Assembly (NCBI GenBank): GCA_964611895.1
Contig: CAZTDN010000009.1
Span: 1 to 64,000 of the forward strand
Source of the DNA: JAIEOG01 sp964611895
GTDB taxonomy: Bacteria; Bdellovibrionota; FAC87; UBA2466
DNA: 64,000 bases
Direction: 5' to 3'
Part shown: positions 42,748 to 51,782 of the stretch, in pieces
Position numbering within the stretch: the stretch's first letter is position 1
Layout of the letters: the number at the start of each line of letters is the position of its first letter
The notes under the pieces: generated by a model
Seen by the model: the letters and a program-made list of their open reading frames with translations, nothing else
Told to the model about the DNA's origin: nothing
Databases searched by the model: none
Program-made: the position numbers and the translations under genes

Positions 42748-42773
42748 TTACCGAAAACGGGATATCCCGGTAA
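42748..42773 (+). repeat. Nested palindromes before the ATP-grasp gene
   Basis: CGGGATATCCCG (42758-42769) is a perfect 12-bp palindrome, framed by TTACCG (42748-42753) and CGGTAA (42768-42773). It lies 7-32 bases before the ATG at 42780. It may be an operator or an RNA hairpin over the ribosome-binding site. Confidence 0.5.
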
Positions 42774-42779
42774 GAAATC

Positions 42780-43826
42780 ATGAAAATATGCTTCGTCGTC
42801 CGATCGGTTCACAATCAGCTTCCGAATTACACCACCACGCACCTTGCTTTTGAGGCCTACAAGCGCGGACACAAAGTCATCTACACTTCTATCAATAGTT
42901 TTTCATGCGCTGACGATCAGACCATACGCGCCACGGGCATAAGCCCCGGCTACAGCGGCCTAGAGTCGCGTCAGGAATTCTTGGCAGCACTGCAGGGCGA
43001 AAACGCCGTCCGCGAAGAAGTCTGCCTAAATAAGTTCGATGTCGCGTTTTTGCGCTACAATCCCAACGAAAATGAAGCAGAAAAAAAGAGCCGCAATCCT
43101 GCGCTGGAGTTTGCCCGTCTATTAAAGCACAGCGGTGTTTTGGTGGTGAACGACCCCAGCGGGTTGTCGCGTGCCGCGAGTAAGATGTACCTTTGTACGC
43201 TGCCGCCAGAGATTCGCGCAAAGACTTTGATCACGCGCAGCGCCCATAAGATAAAAGACTTCCTGCGAACACTTCGCAAACCAGCGATCATCAAGCCTCT
43301 GTCCGGATTTGGCGGACAGGACGTCTTTTTTGTAAAAAATGCAAAAGAAATAAATATCAATCAGATTATTTCAGCAGTGAGCAAGAACGGCTATGTCATG
43401 GCTCAGGAATTTATTCCCCAAGTCAAAAAAGGGGACAAACGCCTGCTCTTGCTCAATGGGGCGCCCATTATCATCGATGGCAAAGCAGCCATCTACAGTC
43501 GGGTCGCTCCCAAGGGTGAAGTGCGCAGTAACATTCATATAGGCGGAACCCGAAAGAAAAGCGAATTCACCAAAGTCGAAGCCCAGATCGCTAAAGCCAT
43601 TCAAACCCGCCTCGTCGCCGATGGTTTGTACTTTGTCGGCGCCGACATTGTGGGCGATAAATTGCTTGAGATAAATGTGTTCTGTCCGGGTGGTATCAAT
43701 AACATCAACGAACTCTATGGAATCAACGTGGGCGCATACGTGATTGAAGATTTGGAAAACCGGGCCAGACTGTTAAAGACGCACGCTCCTTTTATCCATC
43801 CCCCTCACCTCGTTCGCGCGTTATAA
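42780..43826 (+). CDS. Glutathione synthetase-like ATP-grasp ligase
   Basis: ATP-grasp ligases join a carboxylate to an amine through an acyl phosphate. The 348-residue product has KPAIIKPLSGFGGQDVFFVK (ATP lid), YVMAQEFIPQVKKGDKRLLLLNG and the metal-binding LLEINVFCPGG, close to GshB/RimK types. No gshA is nearby. It is followed after 7 nt by a D-Ala-D-Ala ligase gene, so the two are surely coexpressed. A glutathione role is possible, but another peptide product cannot be excluded. Confidence 0.78.
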   Translation: MKICFVVRSVHNQLPNYTTTHLAFEAYKRGHKVIYTSINSFSCADDQTIRATGISPGYSGLESRQEFLAALQGENAVREEVCLNKFDVAFLRYNPNENEAEKKSRNPALEFARLLKHSGVLVVNDPSGLSRAASKMYLCTLPPEIRAKTLITRSAHKIKDFLRTLRKPAIIKPLSGFGGQDVFFVKNAKEININQIISAVSKNGYVMAQEFIPQVKKGDKRLLLLNGAPIIIDGKAAIYSRVAPKGEVRSNIHIGGTRKKSEFTKVEAQIAKAIQTRLVADGLYFVGADIVGDKLLEINVFCPGGINNINELYGINVGAYVIEDLENRARLLKTHAPFIHPPHLVRAL

Positions 43827-43833
43827 TCAGTCT

Positions 43834-44910
43834 ATGAAAAAAGTACTGCTCCTGTGTGGAGGACGTTCTGCGGAACACGAAATCTCGCTCATTTCCGCCA
43901 AAGGCATTTTGGATGCCTTGGATCGCTCGGCCTATGACCCCCTACTCGTGGGTGTGGCCAAAGACGGAACTTGGTACTGGCAAGAAGAATCCAGCTACTA
44001 CGAAGGAGAATTTCGAGCCGATAAAATCCGCCTCAACACCCACCAACCTAAAGTTGCGCTGGCGCCTTACTTAAACACTCACAAGCAAGGCACACTCACT
44101 TTGCCCGATGGCGAGCAAAAGTGCTTTGACGTCGTATTTCCAATACTGCACGGCCAGTACGGAGAGGACGGGACGCTGCAAGGAATGTTGGATCTGATTG
44201 GAATACCCTACGTGGGCGCACGTTGCGGCGCCTCTTGGGTGTGCATGGACAAATGGCTCACCAAGACCCTTTGCGAAAAAAATGGAATCCCTGTCGCTGA
44301 CTACGTCGGTATAAGGCGAGGAGAAAACCTAAAAAGCCGTTTACCGGAAGTAGAACGTCTTGGACTTCCTCTGTTTGTAAAACCGTCGTGCCAAGGCTCT
44401 TCCATCGGAATGACCCGTGTGACCGATCTTTCCCAGCTACCCAAAGCCATTGATTATGCCCTGCAGTTCGACCGCATTTGCTTGATAGAGCGTGCGATTG
44501 TGGGCCGTGAACTGGAGTGTGCAGTCCTCGGTCTGAGAAACAAGCCCCAAGCCTCATTGCCCGGAGAAATCCACGTTTCCGCAAAAGCAGGTTGGTATTC
44601 CTACGAAGCCAAATACCTTGGGGGTGATTTAGCTCGCACCGAAATCCCCGCAAAGCTCAGCCCCGCCCTGACAGAACAGGTCCAGCGATTTTGCGAAAGA
44701 GTTTTCACCATCTTGGAATGTGATGGTATGGCGCGCATCGATCTTTTGCTCGAGGAAAAAACGGGCAAGATTTACCTGAATGAACCCAACACGCTCCCCG
44801 GTTTTACGCCGATTAGCATGTACCCAAAAATGTGGGAAGCCACGGGCTTGCCCTACTCCAAACTGATCTCTCGCTTGATTGAATTGGCCTTTGAGAGAGA
44901 CAAAGTCTGA
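43834..44910 (+). CDS. ddl: D-alanine--D-alanine ligase
   Basis: Ddl makes the D-Ala-D-Ala end of peptidoglycan stem peptides. The 358-residue product has VLLLCGGRSAEHEISL (4-19), FPILHGQYGEDGTLQG (N-terminal D-Ala site), FVKPSCQGSSIGM (ATP lid), ARIDLLLE and YLNEPNTLPGFTPISMYPKMW, all canonical. It is not in a mur-fts cluster here but sits between a GshB-like ligase and PepP. Confidence 0.92.
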   Translation: MKKVLLLCGGRSAEHEISLISAKGILDALDRSAYDPLLVGVAKDGTWYWQEESSYYEGEFRADKIRLNTHQPKVALAPYLNTHKQGTLTLPDGEQKCFDVVFPILHGQYGEDGTLQGMLDLIGIPYVGARCGASWVCMDKWLTKTLCEKNGIPVADYVGIRRGENLKSRLPEVERLGLPLFVKPSCQGSSIGMTRVTDLSQLPKAIDYALQFDRICLIERAIVGRELECAVLGLRNKPQASLPGEIHVSAKAGWYSYEAKYLGGDLARTEIPAKLSPALTEQVQRFCERVFTILECDGMARIDLLLEEKTGKIYLNEPNTLPGFTPISMYPKMWEATGLPYSKLISRLIELAFERDKV

Positions 44911-44927
44911 AGTAGACTCTGGGCGAT

Positions 44928-46262
44928 ATGGTGAGTGGTTCTCTTTCGAAAATCGATTTTGCCCTTCGACGAAAAACATTTCTTCAAAAAATCGGCAACG
45001 GCGTGGCTGTGCTCCCTTCTCCACACGAAGCAGTGCGCAACAACGACGTCCGCTACGCGTTCCGACAACATAGCAATTTGATTTACCTGACTGGTTTTCC
45101 GGAGCCCCATTGCTTAGCCTTGTTTTCGGGCGCCTCGAAAGAGCCGTTTCAAATCTTTGTCCACCCCAGGGACAAGACCAAAGAGATCTGGGAAGGCCCG
45201 ATTTTGGGCCCGGAGCGCGCAAAATCGGCACTGGGTGCAAACAAAGCGGGGCCGTCCATCCCGGAAACCGCTTTTGATGAGGCCTTTGTTCAAGCCATGC
45301 TCGAAGCCGACAAGCTGTATTACCGCTTGGGAGTTTGTGCAGAACAAGATCAACGCATCTTGAGATTGCTCCAAAAAGCCATGCGCAGACTAGGCCGCAC
45401 CGGGCGCTCTCTCTGGCCCATTTTGGATCCAGACGAAATTTTGGGTGAAATGCGTTTGATTAAATCCAAAGCCGAAATTGAAAGACTTCAGCGAGCAGGA
45501 GATATTACGGCGGAGTCGCATCAAAATGCCATGCGCATCGCCAAACCAGGAATGTATGAATACCAAATAGAAGCCGCGCTATTTCATTCCTTTAGAGGCA
45601 ACGGCGCCAAGCGCCTTGGATATGAGTCCATTGTGGCTTCCGGCCCCAATGCGTGTGTTTTGCACTACAATAGCAATGAACGGCGCATGGAAGCAGGCGA
45701 CCTGGTGCTCGTCGACGCCGGGGGAGAATTTGATTTTTACACCGCCGATATTACGCGCACCTTTCCGGTCTCTGGCCGTTTTACTGACGCCCAAAAACAG
45801 GTGTACCAAACAGTCTTAGATGCTCAGAAGTCTTGCATCTCCATGGCCAAGCCCGGCAAGACAATGAAAGATTTGCACAACCACGCCGTGGAAGTCCTGA
45901 CCGAAGGCTTGAAAGAGCTCAAGATCCTCAAGGGCCCCACCGCTCAACTCATCAAAAGCCGCGCCTACGCAGAGTACTACCCTCACGGCACCGGGCACTG
46001 GTTGGGCATGGACGTGCACGATACCGGGAAATACTTTCAAGATGCTTACGACCATGCCCGCAAACTACAGCCCGGCATGGTCTTTACGGTCGAGCCCGGC
46101 CTGTATTTTGGTTTAGATTCGAAAGCGCCTTCCCGCTTTAAAGGTATCGGCGTCAGGATCGAAGACGATATCGTCATCACCTCTAGCGGCGCGCGCGTGC
46201 TAACCTCGGCCGTCCCTAAAGAAGTGGAAGAAGTCGAAGCCATTTGCAGTGGCGCAGAGTAG
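44928..46262 (+). CDS. pepP: Xaa-Pro aminopeptidase (M24B)
   Basis: PepP removes an N-terminal residue that precedes proline, using two Mn ions. The 444-residue product has the N-terminal creatinase-like domain (to about 175) and the pita-bread domain with ligands in LVDAGGEFDFYTADITRTF, HGTGHWLGMDVHD, FTVEPG and RIEDD. YLTGFPEPHC near 48-57 matches the PepP N-terminal domain. It follows ddl by 17 nt and precedes a small lipoprotein by 11 nt. Confidence 0.92.
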   Translation: MVSGSLSKIDFALRRKTFLQKIGNGVAVLPSPHEAVRNNDVRYAFRQHSNLIYLTGFPEPHCLALFSGASKEPFQIFVHPRDKTKEIWEGPILGPERAKSALGANKAGPSIPETAFDEAFVQAMLEADKLYYRLGVCAEQDQRILRLLQKAMRRLGRTGRSLWPILDPDEILGEMRLIKSKAEIERLQRAGDITAESHQNAMRIAKPGMYEYQIEAALFHSFRGNGAKRLGYESIVASGPNACVLHYNSNERRMEAGDLVLVDAGGEFDFYTADITRTFPVSGRFTDAQKQVYQTVLDAQKSCISMAKPGKTMKDLHNHAVEVLTEGLKELKILKGPTAQLIKSRAYAEYYPHGTGHWLGMDVHDTGKYFQDAYDHARKLQPGMVFTVEPGLYFGLDSKAPSRFKGIGVRIEDDIVITSSGARVLTSAVPKEVEEVEAICSGAE

Positions 46263-46273
46263 GAGACAACCTC

Positions 46274-46609
46274 ATGAAAACAGTTCTCGTCTTGTCGTTC
46301 ATTCTCTTGGCCGGATGTTCTGGAAAAAAGACCAAGTCGTCGGCCGACGCTCTCAAAGACCTCACTGCCAATTGGCAGAGCAAGCTAGGAGTAGCCACCA
46401 AAGCAGAACTGGTAGAGGAGTTTGGACAGGCCGACTGGTGTGAACAAAAACCCGGTGGTGCCGAGACTTGCCGTTTTTACAAAGCACTAGGAATCGTTTG
46501 GAAAGGGGACCGAGACAATCGTACCAAGTACGAACGCTATGACGAAATCATGGCGGAATTTGATCCCCAAGGTATTTTGCGCGACTACAAAGCCCGCACC
46601 CAACGATAG
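46274..46609 (+). CDS. Small lipoprotein of unknown function
   Basis: The 111-residue product has a lipoprotein signal (MKTVLVLSFILLAGC) with a lipobox LAGC, so Cys15 would become the lipidated first residue. The mature part contains a region with two Cys (WCEQKPGGAETC) that may form a disulfide. AGGAG precedes the ATG at 46274. It probably ends the operon that starts at 42780. The function is unknown. Confidence 0.75.
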   Translation: MKTVLVLSFILLAGCSGKKTKSSADALKDLTANWQSKLGVATKAELVEEFGQADWCEQKPGGAETCRFYKALGIVWKGDRDNRTKYERYDEIMAEFDPQGILRDYKARTQR

Positions 46610-46612
46610 ACT

Positions 46613-47266
46613 TTAGGATTTTTTCTTCATCGGAGCCGGTTCTGCCTTGGGAGCGGGGACGTCCTTGGTCTCATTCAACTCATCACGACGCTGTTTGAGC
46701 TTGGCAAGCAGATTGGAAAAACCCTTGCCCTTGAGAAAAGCGGTGATCTGCTCGCGAATATTTTCGCTATAGCGCAAATCTTCAAACGCAATATCGTAAA
46801 TACGCCAGGCATCGGCTTTTTTCGTAAGAAAATAGTCCAAGGTAAGCGTATCGCCTTTTACTGTGTACTTGGCGACGACTTGAGCCTTGTCACCAGAAAC
46901 ATCGATTTTGGTGAACTTGTACGTGGCCCCATCCCAAAACGTATCCAAACGGGTAAAAGCGGTTTTTACGACGACTTCTCGCAAAAGATCCCGGTAGGCA
47001 CTGCGATTAGCCGCCGAATTTTTGGACCATTCTTTATTGCCAAGGCAGTCTTTAGCCACTTGCTCCCAATCCATCGAATTTTCAATGGCGTCACGGGCCG
47101 CTTTGCGCGTGGCTGGAGCTAGATCGTTTACTTTTTTGGAGGAGTCAAAAAGCGAGGCGAGTTGGGTTTGAATCTTGGCTGCCTCACCGGTAAAAACCGG
47201 AGTTTCTGTAGCGAAGACGGATGAGTGGAATACGGTGACGAACATCAAGACGCTGAGTTTTTTCAT
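46613..47266 (-). CDS. MlaC/Ttg2D-family phospholipid-binding periplasmic protein
   Basis: MlaC shuttles phospholipids between membranes for the Mla transporter. The 217-residue product has a signal peptide (1-19) and the family pattern of helices with FTRLDTFWDGATYKFTKIDVSGDKAQVVAKY and YFLTKKADAWRIYDIAFEDLRYSENIREQ split across strands. The C-terminus is a Lys/Pro-rich extension. The other mla genes are not in this window. Confidence 0.82.
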   Translation of the reverse strand: MKKLSVLMFVTVFHSSVFATETPVFTGEAAKIQTQLASLFDSSKKVNDLAPATRKAARDAIENSMDWEQVAKDCLGNKEWSKNSAANRSAYRDLLREVVVKTAFTRLDTFWDGATYKFTKIDVSGDKAQVVAKYTVKGDTLTLDYFLTKKADAWRIYDIAFEDLRYSENIREQITAFLKGKGFSNLLAKLKQRRDELNETKDVPAPKAEPAPMKKKS

Positions 47267-47288
47267 CCGAATAGTCTAACCGGCTTCG

Positions 47289-48260
47289 TCATGCCAGAAA
47301 AGAAGAGACTTGGTTCCAGACATCGGCGACCGAAAGGGACTTTAAACATTGTTGGTAGCCATACGGAGCACGGCACCTAGCCCTTTCACACGGACTGCAG
47401 GCAACGCCTTCGGCCCGTACCACTCGAACGACAGGCCCTTCCGGTACGACGTATGCAGGATCCCCAGGGCCAAACAAAACTACCGTTGGCGCACCTGCAA
47501 GAGTGGCAGCCAAATGCGCCACACCGGAATCATTCGCCACCACCAGTTCAGCATCGCAGCACATCTGCTTCAAAACTTGCAGGCTCGTTTTGCCCACCCA
47601 GTTCTCTACTCCTGGATCCCCTAAGGCATCTACCCGTGCGCCCCATTCAGCCTGAGCGGCTGTACCTACAAAACGGATGATCTTTTGCGGGTACTTACGA
47701 CGCACCTCGCGCGCCAGATCGATAAACCCCGGCCACTCTCGCAAAGAAATACTCGCACCGGGAGCGAATACCATAGGCCCCGCGTTCCGGCGGACTGAAG
47801 GACTAGGTTGAAAGGTGGGCTTCCACTCAGCACCAGGAATACAATTTAAAAGCTGCGCATAGAGCCGTGACTTATGTTCTCTTGCGCTCCGACCCCTCCA
47901 GCGCAGGCTGCGGGACAGCAAAAAACCCGCCCCGAACTCTGCGTAGCCAATGCGCAGCGGAATGCCCGTCGCCGCCAGCTGAAGAATGGAACTCCAAGAA
48001 GCGGTTAACAAGACCGCCATTTCAAAGCCACCCAGATTCTGAGCCCAATACCGGAGAGCGCTCAAGCCACTTCGCTGCTTGGCACTCAAGGGTCGCACCT
48101 CATCAAACAACGAAAAATCTGTAAGATCGGAAAAAGCTTCGGGACAAACCAGTACAATCCGAGCGGCCGGAAAAGCAGCTCGCAATCCCCGATAAAATCC
48201 GAGGGCCATAATATGATCCCCCATCCAATTGGGGGACCGGACCAGAATAGAACGCACCAT
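47289..48260 (-). CDS. LPS heptosyltransferase-like glycosyltransferase (GT9, WaaF type)
   Basis: GT9 enzymes add heptose to the LPS inner core at the cytoplasmic side of the inner membrane. The 323-residue product starts with VRSILVRSPNWMGDHIMALGF, which matches the WaaF N-terminus, then VFAPGASISLREWPGF and LVVANDSGVAHLAATLAGAPTVVLFGPGDP, the nucleotide-sugar motif. The presence of this gene supports an LPS-bearing outer membrane. Acceptor position (heptose I or II) is inferred from WaaF likeness. Confidence 0.85.
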   Translation of the reverse strand: MVRSILVRSPNWMGDHIMALGFYRGLRAAFPAARIVLVCPEAFSDLTDFSLFDEVRPLSAKQRSGLSALRYWAQNLGGFEMAVLLTASWSSILQLAATGIPLRIGYAEFGAGFLLSRSLRWRGRSAREHKSRLYAQLLNCIPGAEWKPTFQPSPSVRRNAGPMVFAPGASISLREWPGFIDLAREVRRKYPQKIIRFVGTAAQAEWGARVDALGDPGVENWVGKTSLQVLKQMCCDAELVVANDSGVAHLAATLAGAPTVVLFGPGDPAYVVPEGPVVRVVRAEGVACSPCERARCRAPYGYQQCLKSLSVADVWNQVSSFLA

Positions 48261-48311
48261 AAGGTTCTTCTGGAACTACACCGTCTTGGAACAAACTGCT
48301 ATAACGCGTCG

Positions 48312-48971
48312 ATGTTTTCCGTTGCGCACCCCCGTGAACGTTTTCAAGCGCTGCTGTTGGCGCTTGCCTTAGGAAACCTGCTCGCTGTGGGTTTTTTACC
48401 CGTGAGCCAAGAGCTAGGCGGTTTCATTGCAAAAGTTTTTCAGCTCGGCCCTTCGCCCTGGTACGGCGCACTCGCTTTTCCTGCGCTGGCGGCCGTCTTC
48501 TACTTTTCCCTCCCCCGCCCGCCCCAAGAGAGCCCCAAACACCGCGGCCCAGCAACAAGCCTCGCGCTTGCAGTAACTATCGCGCTGATTTCAGGCATCG
48601 TGGCCCCTCGTCCGAGTCTCTTTCACTACCCTTACCCGAGGATCGATTTGGCATGGACGCTCCTCCTTGCACCGTGGGGAGAAGAGCTGCTTTTTCGCGG
48701 CTGGTTATCCTCGCTGGGGTACCGTTTGTGGAGAAACAAAGTGGCGACGGCCACCAACCCGCTGCCCCTTTTTGTTTGGGTTCAAGCGGTCGCGTTTAGC
48801 CTGTGGCACTGGCAAAACTGGGGAAGTGGCCCGGTTTCCTCTGTGCTGCTTCAAGTAGCGTACACGCTCCCCGTGGGATTGTGGCTGGGGTGGGTGCGGT
48901 GGAAGTCGGGGGGGCTTACCTTGCCACTGATCTGCCACTGCGCAATCAATCTGGCGGCGCTACTTTTCTAA
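48312..48971 (+). CDS. CPBP-family intramembrane metalloprotease
   Basis: CPBP (Abi) proteins are membrane-embedded glutamic/zinc-type proteases. The 219-residue product has about six hydrophobic helices and the three motifs of the family: GEELLFRGW (EExxxR), FSLWHWQN and LICHCAIN. The start ATG at 48312 was chosen because the open frame before it runs through the opposite glycosyltransferase gene. A pilin-like gene follows after 21 nt. The substrate is unknown. Confidence 0.82.
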   Translation: MFSVAHPRERFQALLLALALGNLLAVGFLPVSQELGGFIAKVFQLGPSPWYGALAFPALAAVFYFSLPRPPQESPKHRGPATSLALAVTIALISGIVAPRPSLFHYPYPRIDLAWTLLLAPWGEELLFRGWLSSLGYRLWRNKVATATNPLPLFVWVQAVAFSLWHWQNWGSGPVSSVLLQVAYTLPVGLWLGWVRWKSGGLTLPLICHCAINLAALLF

Positions 48972-48992
48972 GTGCGGTGATAGAATAAGAGA

Positions 48993-49169
48993 GTGAAGCG
49001 CGGACAAGCGATTTTGGAATATCTGTTGATGGTCATCATGCTCGCCGTGACGCTGGCGGTGGTGATCCGCAATACAAACCGCACCATCTACCAGTTTTGG
49101 ACGGGCCTTGCCCGCCAAGTGGCCTCCCCTTGTCCTGACTGCACTTCCCCCGCCGCGCCCAACCTATGA
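48993..49169 (+). CDS. 58-residue Flp/TadE-like pilin protein
   Basis: From GTG 48993 the frame reads VKRG/QAILEYLLMVIMLAVTLAVV, a short basic leader, a Gly cleavage site (Gly4), Glu-Tyr at mature positions 5-6 and a hydrophobic helix, exactly the Flp-type prepilin pattern. The tail ends with two Cys in PCPDC. It lies 21 nt after the CPBP protease gene and far from the flp operon. GAGA lies a few bases upstream of the GTG as a weak ribosome-binding site. Confidence 0.7.
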   Translation: MKRGQAILEYLLMVIMLAVTLAVVIRNTNRTIYQFWTGLARQVASPCPDCTSPAAPNL

Positions 49170-49311
49170 CGCACCAATTAACGGTTGTTAACTCCGCGTG
49201 GCATGCGGTGCGCCTCATCCATTGACTTCAATCCTTTCGGAACCAATAACAAAAGCAATGGGATAGCGCCCGGTGGCAATCAGCACTACCGGGCTTATTG
49301 AGGGGGTACGC

Positions 49312-51081
49312 TTGTTATTCACATCGTTTGGCCGTCTTTTATCACTTCTAGTCATCGTTGGCCTGTCAGCTCCGAGTATCGAGGCAAAAACAGCCGAAGA
49401 ATACTGGATGGAAACGGGGCTCAAGCTGACTGATGTCGCTATCAACAACAAAGCCTGCAATGTGAGTGAAAAGGAATTCGTTGCCTGTATTCACGGGCTC
49501 AACGCGATCCTGGCGTTTCAGGAACCCTCCCAGCTTCTCGTTCCGGCGTCCCGACTAAAAGCGGAGACTGGATTTGGAAGCCCGATCTTGGACTTTGGCG
49601 TGATGGTCACCGTGGCCCCTAAGAAAGCGAACACCGACGATTTTGCAGAGATTTACAAAATGGTGCGCGCGGAAAAAGCCCTATCGGCCAAGGCAGAGGC
49701 CGAACTCTTTAAGAATCGAGACACAACCCCAGTCGACTTCCAAAAAATCTTTGATGCACTGCTCAACGTACCCGCCGTTCTCGACAAAGAAAGCGTGGTG
49801 GCCGGAGCCGTTATCAATGCGATGCTCACGGTGCAGGAAGATCCCCACACGCGGATTCTCCCAAAAGCCTCCATGGAGGACGATAATACAGCCGGAAATA
49901 AAAACTTTGTCGGTATTGGCGCGATTATCAAAGCAGTCAAAAAAGGTGAAAAAACTTCGCTCGTCATTCAACAACCATTCGAAAGTGGCCCCGCCTATAA
50001 AGCCGGAGTACGTGCAAATGACGTCATTACGCATGTCGATGGAAATTCGGTGGAAGGGAAGGACTTAGACGCCGTCATTGCGACGATCAAAGGCCCCAAG
50101 GATTCCGAGGTAACGCTCACGCTAAACCGAGCAGGAGCCGCATTGGACATCACGATCGTACGTGGGCTCATCGAGGTGAAAAACGTTACCAGCAAGATGA
50201 TCGGCGGCCAATCCGAGGTCGGTTACGTCAAACTCTCTGACTTTATGCAAAGAGATAAAGACGGCAACACCTTGGTCTATACAGAATCCAAGGCGGGCCT
50301 GGAATCCGTTATCAAAAACTCACCCAAAGGCCTGATTTTTGACTTGAGAGACAACGGCGGCGGGCTGCTGACCGAGGCAATTCGAATCTCCAGTCTCTTT
50401 CTCAAACCCGGCAGCTTAGTGGTCAGTACAAAAAGCGTTAATGATGACAATGTCCGGGTATTTAATACCTCCCTCAAAAAATCCGAACGCCCGGTCTCGG
50501 AGACCCTGCCTCTGGTCGTGCTGATCAACGCTCGATCCGCAAGCGCGTCTGAGTTGGTCGCCGGCGCATTGCAGGATCACCAGCGAGCGTTTTTGGTCGG
50601 AGAACGATCCTTTGGAAAAGGCACTGTACAAGGCGTGATGCAAGACCGGACAAACCCTAAACTGTACCGCGCTCAGACCATTGAGCGTTTCTACCAACCT
50701 TCTGGCAGGACCAATCAGGTAGCGTCGATCTTGCCCGACCTAGAAGTCTTCAGCACTCCGAACCCGACCGAGGCGGACAAAGTGGCGTTTCGAGAAGAAG
50801 ACGAGTACGCAGCGCTTCCCGCGGTGGGCTCGACCTGGACCCAACCTCGCCCCGATGCTGTGAAACAGCTCGAAACCTGTGTCGCCAAAGGCAAAGCAAA
50901 AGAGCTCTTTGAAGCGGACGAAAAGGCGGGGCTAGGCGGAGACTACCAGCTCGCTGTCGCCATCGATGCCGTCAACTGTATTGCGGACGAAAAGATCTGG
51001 ACAGCGGACATGCCGGCCCCGGTCTTCAAGGCACCCAGAGCCACCAGCTTTTTGGATCGGCTCTTCGGACCGAGCAACTAG
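49312..51081 (+). CDS. S41 C-terminal processing protease with PDZ domain
   Basis: CtpA-type proteases trim or degrade periplasmic proteins. The 589-residue product has a signal peptide (about 1-24), a long N-terminal region, a PDZ domain (SGPAYKAGVRANDVITHVDG) and the S41 core with Ser411 in NARSASASE and Lys436 in FGKGTVQ, 25 residues apart as in E. coli Prc. The TTG at 49312 follows GAGGGGG by 6 nt and gives a proper signal peptide; the frame is open from GTG 49273. A GCCCGGT/ACCGGGC hairpin lies at 49267-49293. Confidence 0.87.
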   Translation: MLFTSFGRLLSLLVIVGLSAPSIEAKTAEEYWMETGLKLTDVAINNKACNVSEKEFVACIHGLNAILAFQEPSQLLVPASRLKAETGFGSPILDFGVMVTVAPKKANTDDFAEIYKMVRAEKALSAKAEAELFKNRDTTPVDFQKIFDALLNVPAVLDKESVVAGAVINAMLTVQEDPHTRILPKASMEDDNTAGNKNFVGIGAIIKAVKKGEKTSLVIQQPFESGPAYKAGVRANDVITHVDGNSVEGKDLDAVIATIKGPKDSEVTLTLNRAGAALDITIVRGLIEVKNVTSKMIGGQSEVGYVKLSDFMQRDKDGNTLVYTESKAGLESVIKNSPKGLIFDLRDNGGGLLTEAIRISSLFLKPGSLVVSTKSVNDDNVRVFNTSLKKSERPVSETLPLVVLINARSASASELVAGALQDHQRAFLVGERSFGKGTVQGVMQDRTNPKLYRAQTIERFYQPSGRTNQVASILPDLEVFSTPNPTEADKVAFREEDEYAALPAVGSTWTQPRPDAVKQLETCVAKGKAKELFEADEKAGLGGDYQLAVAIDAVNCIADEKIWTADMPAPVFKAPRATSFLDRLFGPSN

Positions 51082-51084
51082 GAC

Positions 51085-51753
51085 TCAAAGTCGGAGCCGG
51101 ACGAACTGCTTCAGGGCTTTTTTCTGGCTGGAACTGACGTCGACAAATTCAATACCCATTCCGGGGCGCAAGGGGTTGTGGGATGACCATCTCACCACCC
51201 CTTCGCTATGAATGACAGGCACGGTTAAAGGCACGGGCAGAGGGATCGATAATTGAAGCCGTGCTTGTGCGGGAGCTGGATGCGGTGTTTCGACAAAGCA
51301 CCCCCCTTCAGAAACGTTGCGCAAAACAGGGTAGGACCATGCCTTACCGTCGTTTACTATCAATGGCAGATGAGTCTCATAACGGCGCTTCGTCTTCCAC
51401 CAGCACATTTTGGGATCAAAATACAGGGTCCGAATCCGTGGGTTAATAAAGTAGGACAGACTCAACGAATAGATCATCAAATGCGTCAACAGTGAAAGAA
51501 TGCTCGCCCCACGCATTTCGTAAAATGAATACAGGTCATTGATGCCCCAAACAGCAACAAAGCCAATCAACGCCAACCAGCCCAAGCGGGTCACGCGTAA
51601 CAAGCCAATCAAGACCAAAATGGGAAGGACGCCTGAAAAAAAACCATCAGCAACCGAAATTTCGTACCCATCTCGGTAATCCCGCAAAAGCTCGAAGGGA
51701 AAGTATAGAAACAACAAAGAGGTGAGCAAAATCGCAATAGGTCTTTTGGACAT
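51085..51753 (-). CDS. Membrane protein with C-terminal PilZ domain
   Basis: The 222-residue product has about four membrane helices (first 105 residues) and a PilZ domain (about 122-222) with RRYETHLPL, NVSEGGCFVE (the NxSxxG motif intact) and GMGIEFVDVSS. PilZ domains bind c-di-GMP, so it is a candidate membrane receptor, perhaps for pilus or motility control. Such proteins are frequent in predatory and gliding deltaproteobacteria-like groups. It ends 3 nt from the convergent protease gene. Confidence 0.82.
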   Translation of the reverse strand: MSKRPIAILLTSLLFLYFPFELLRDYRDGYEISVADGFFSGVLPILVLIGLLRVTRLGWLALIGFVAVWGINDLYSFYEMRGASILSLLTHLMIYSLSLSYFINPRIRTLYFDPKMCWWKTKRRYETHLPLIVNDGKAWSYPVLRNVSEGGCFVETPHPAPAQARLQLSIPLPVPLTVPVIHSEGVVRWSSHNPLRPGMGIEFVDVSSSQKKALKQFVRLRL

Positions 51754-51782
51754 ACTGCAATTATACCACTGAGGCTATTTGG

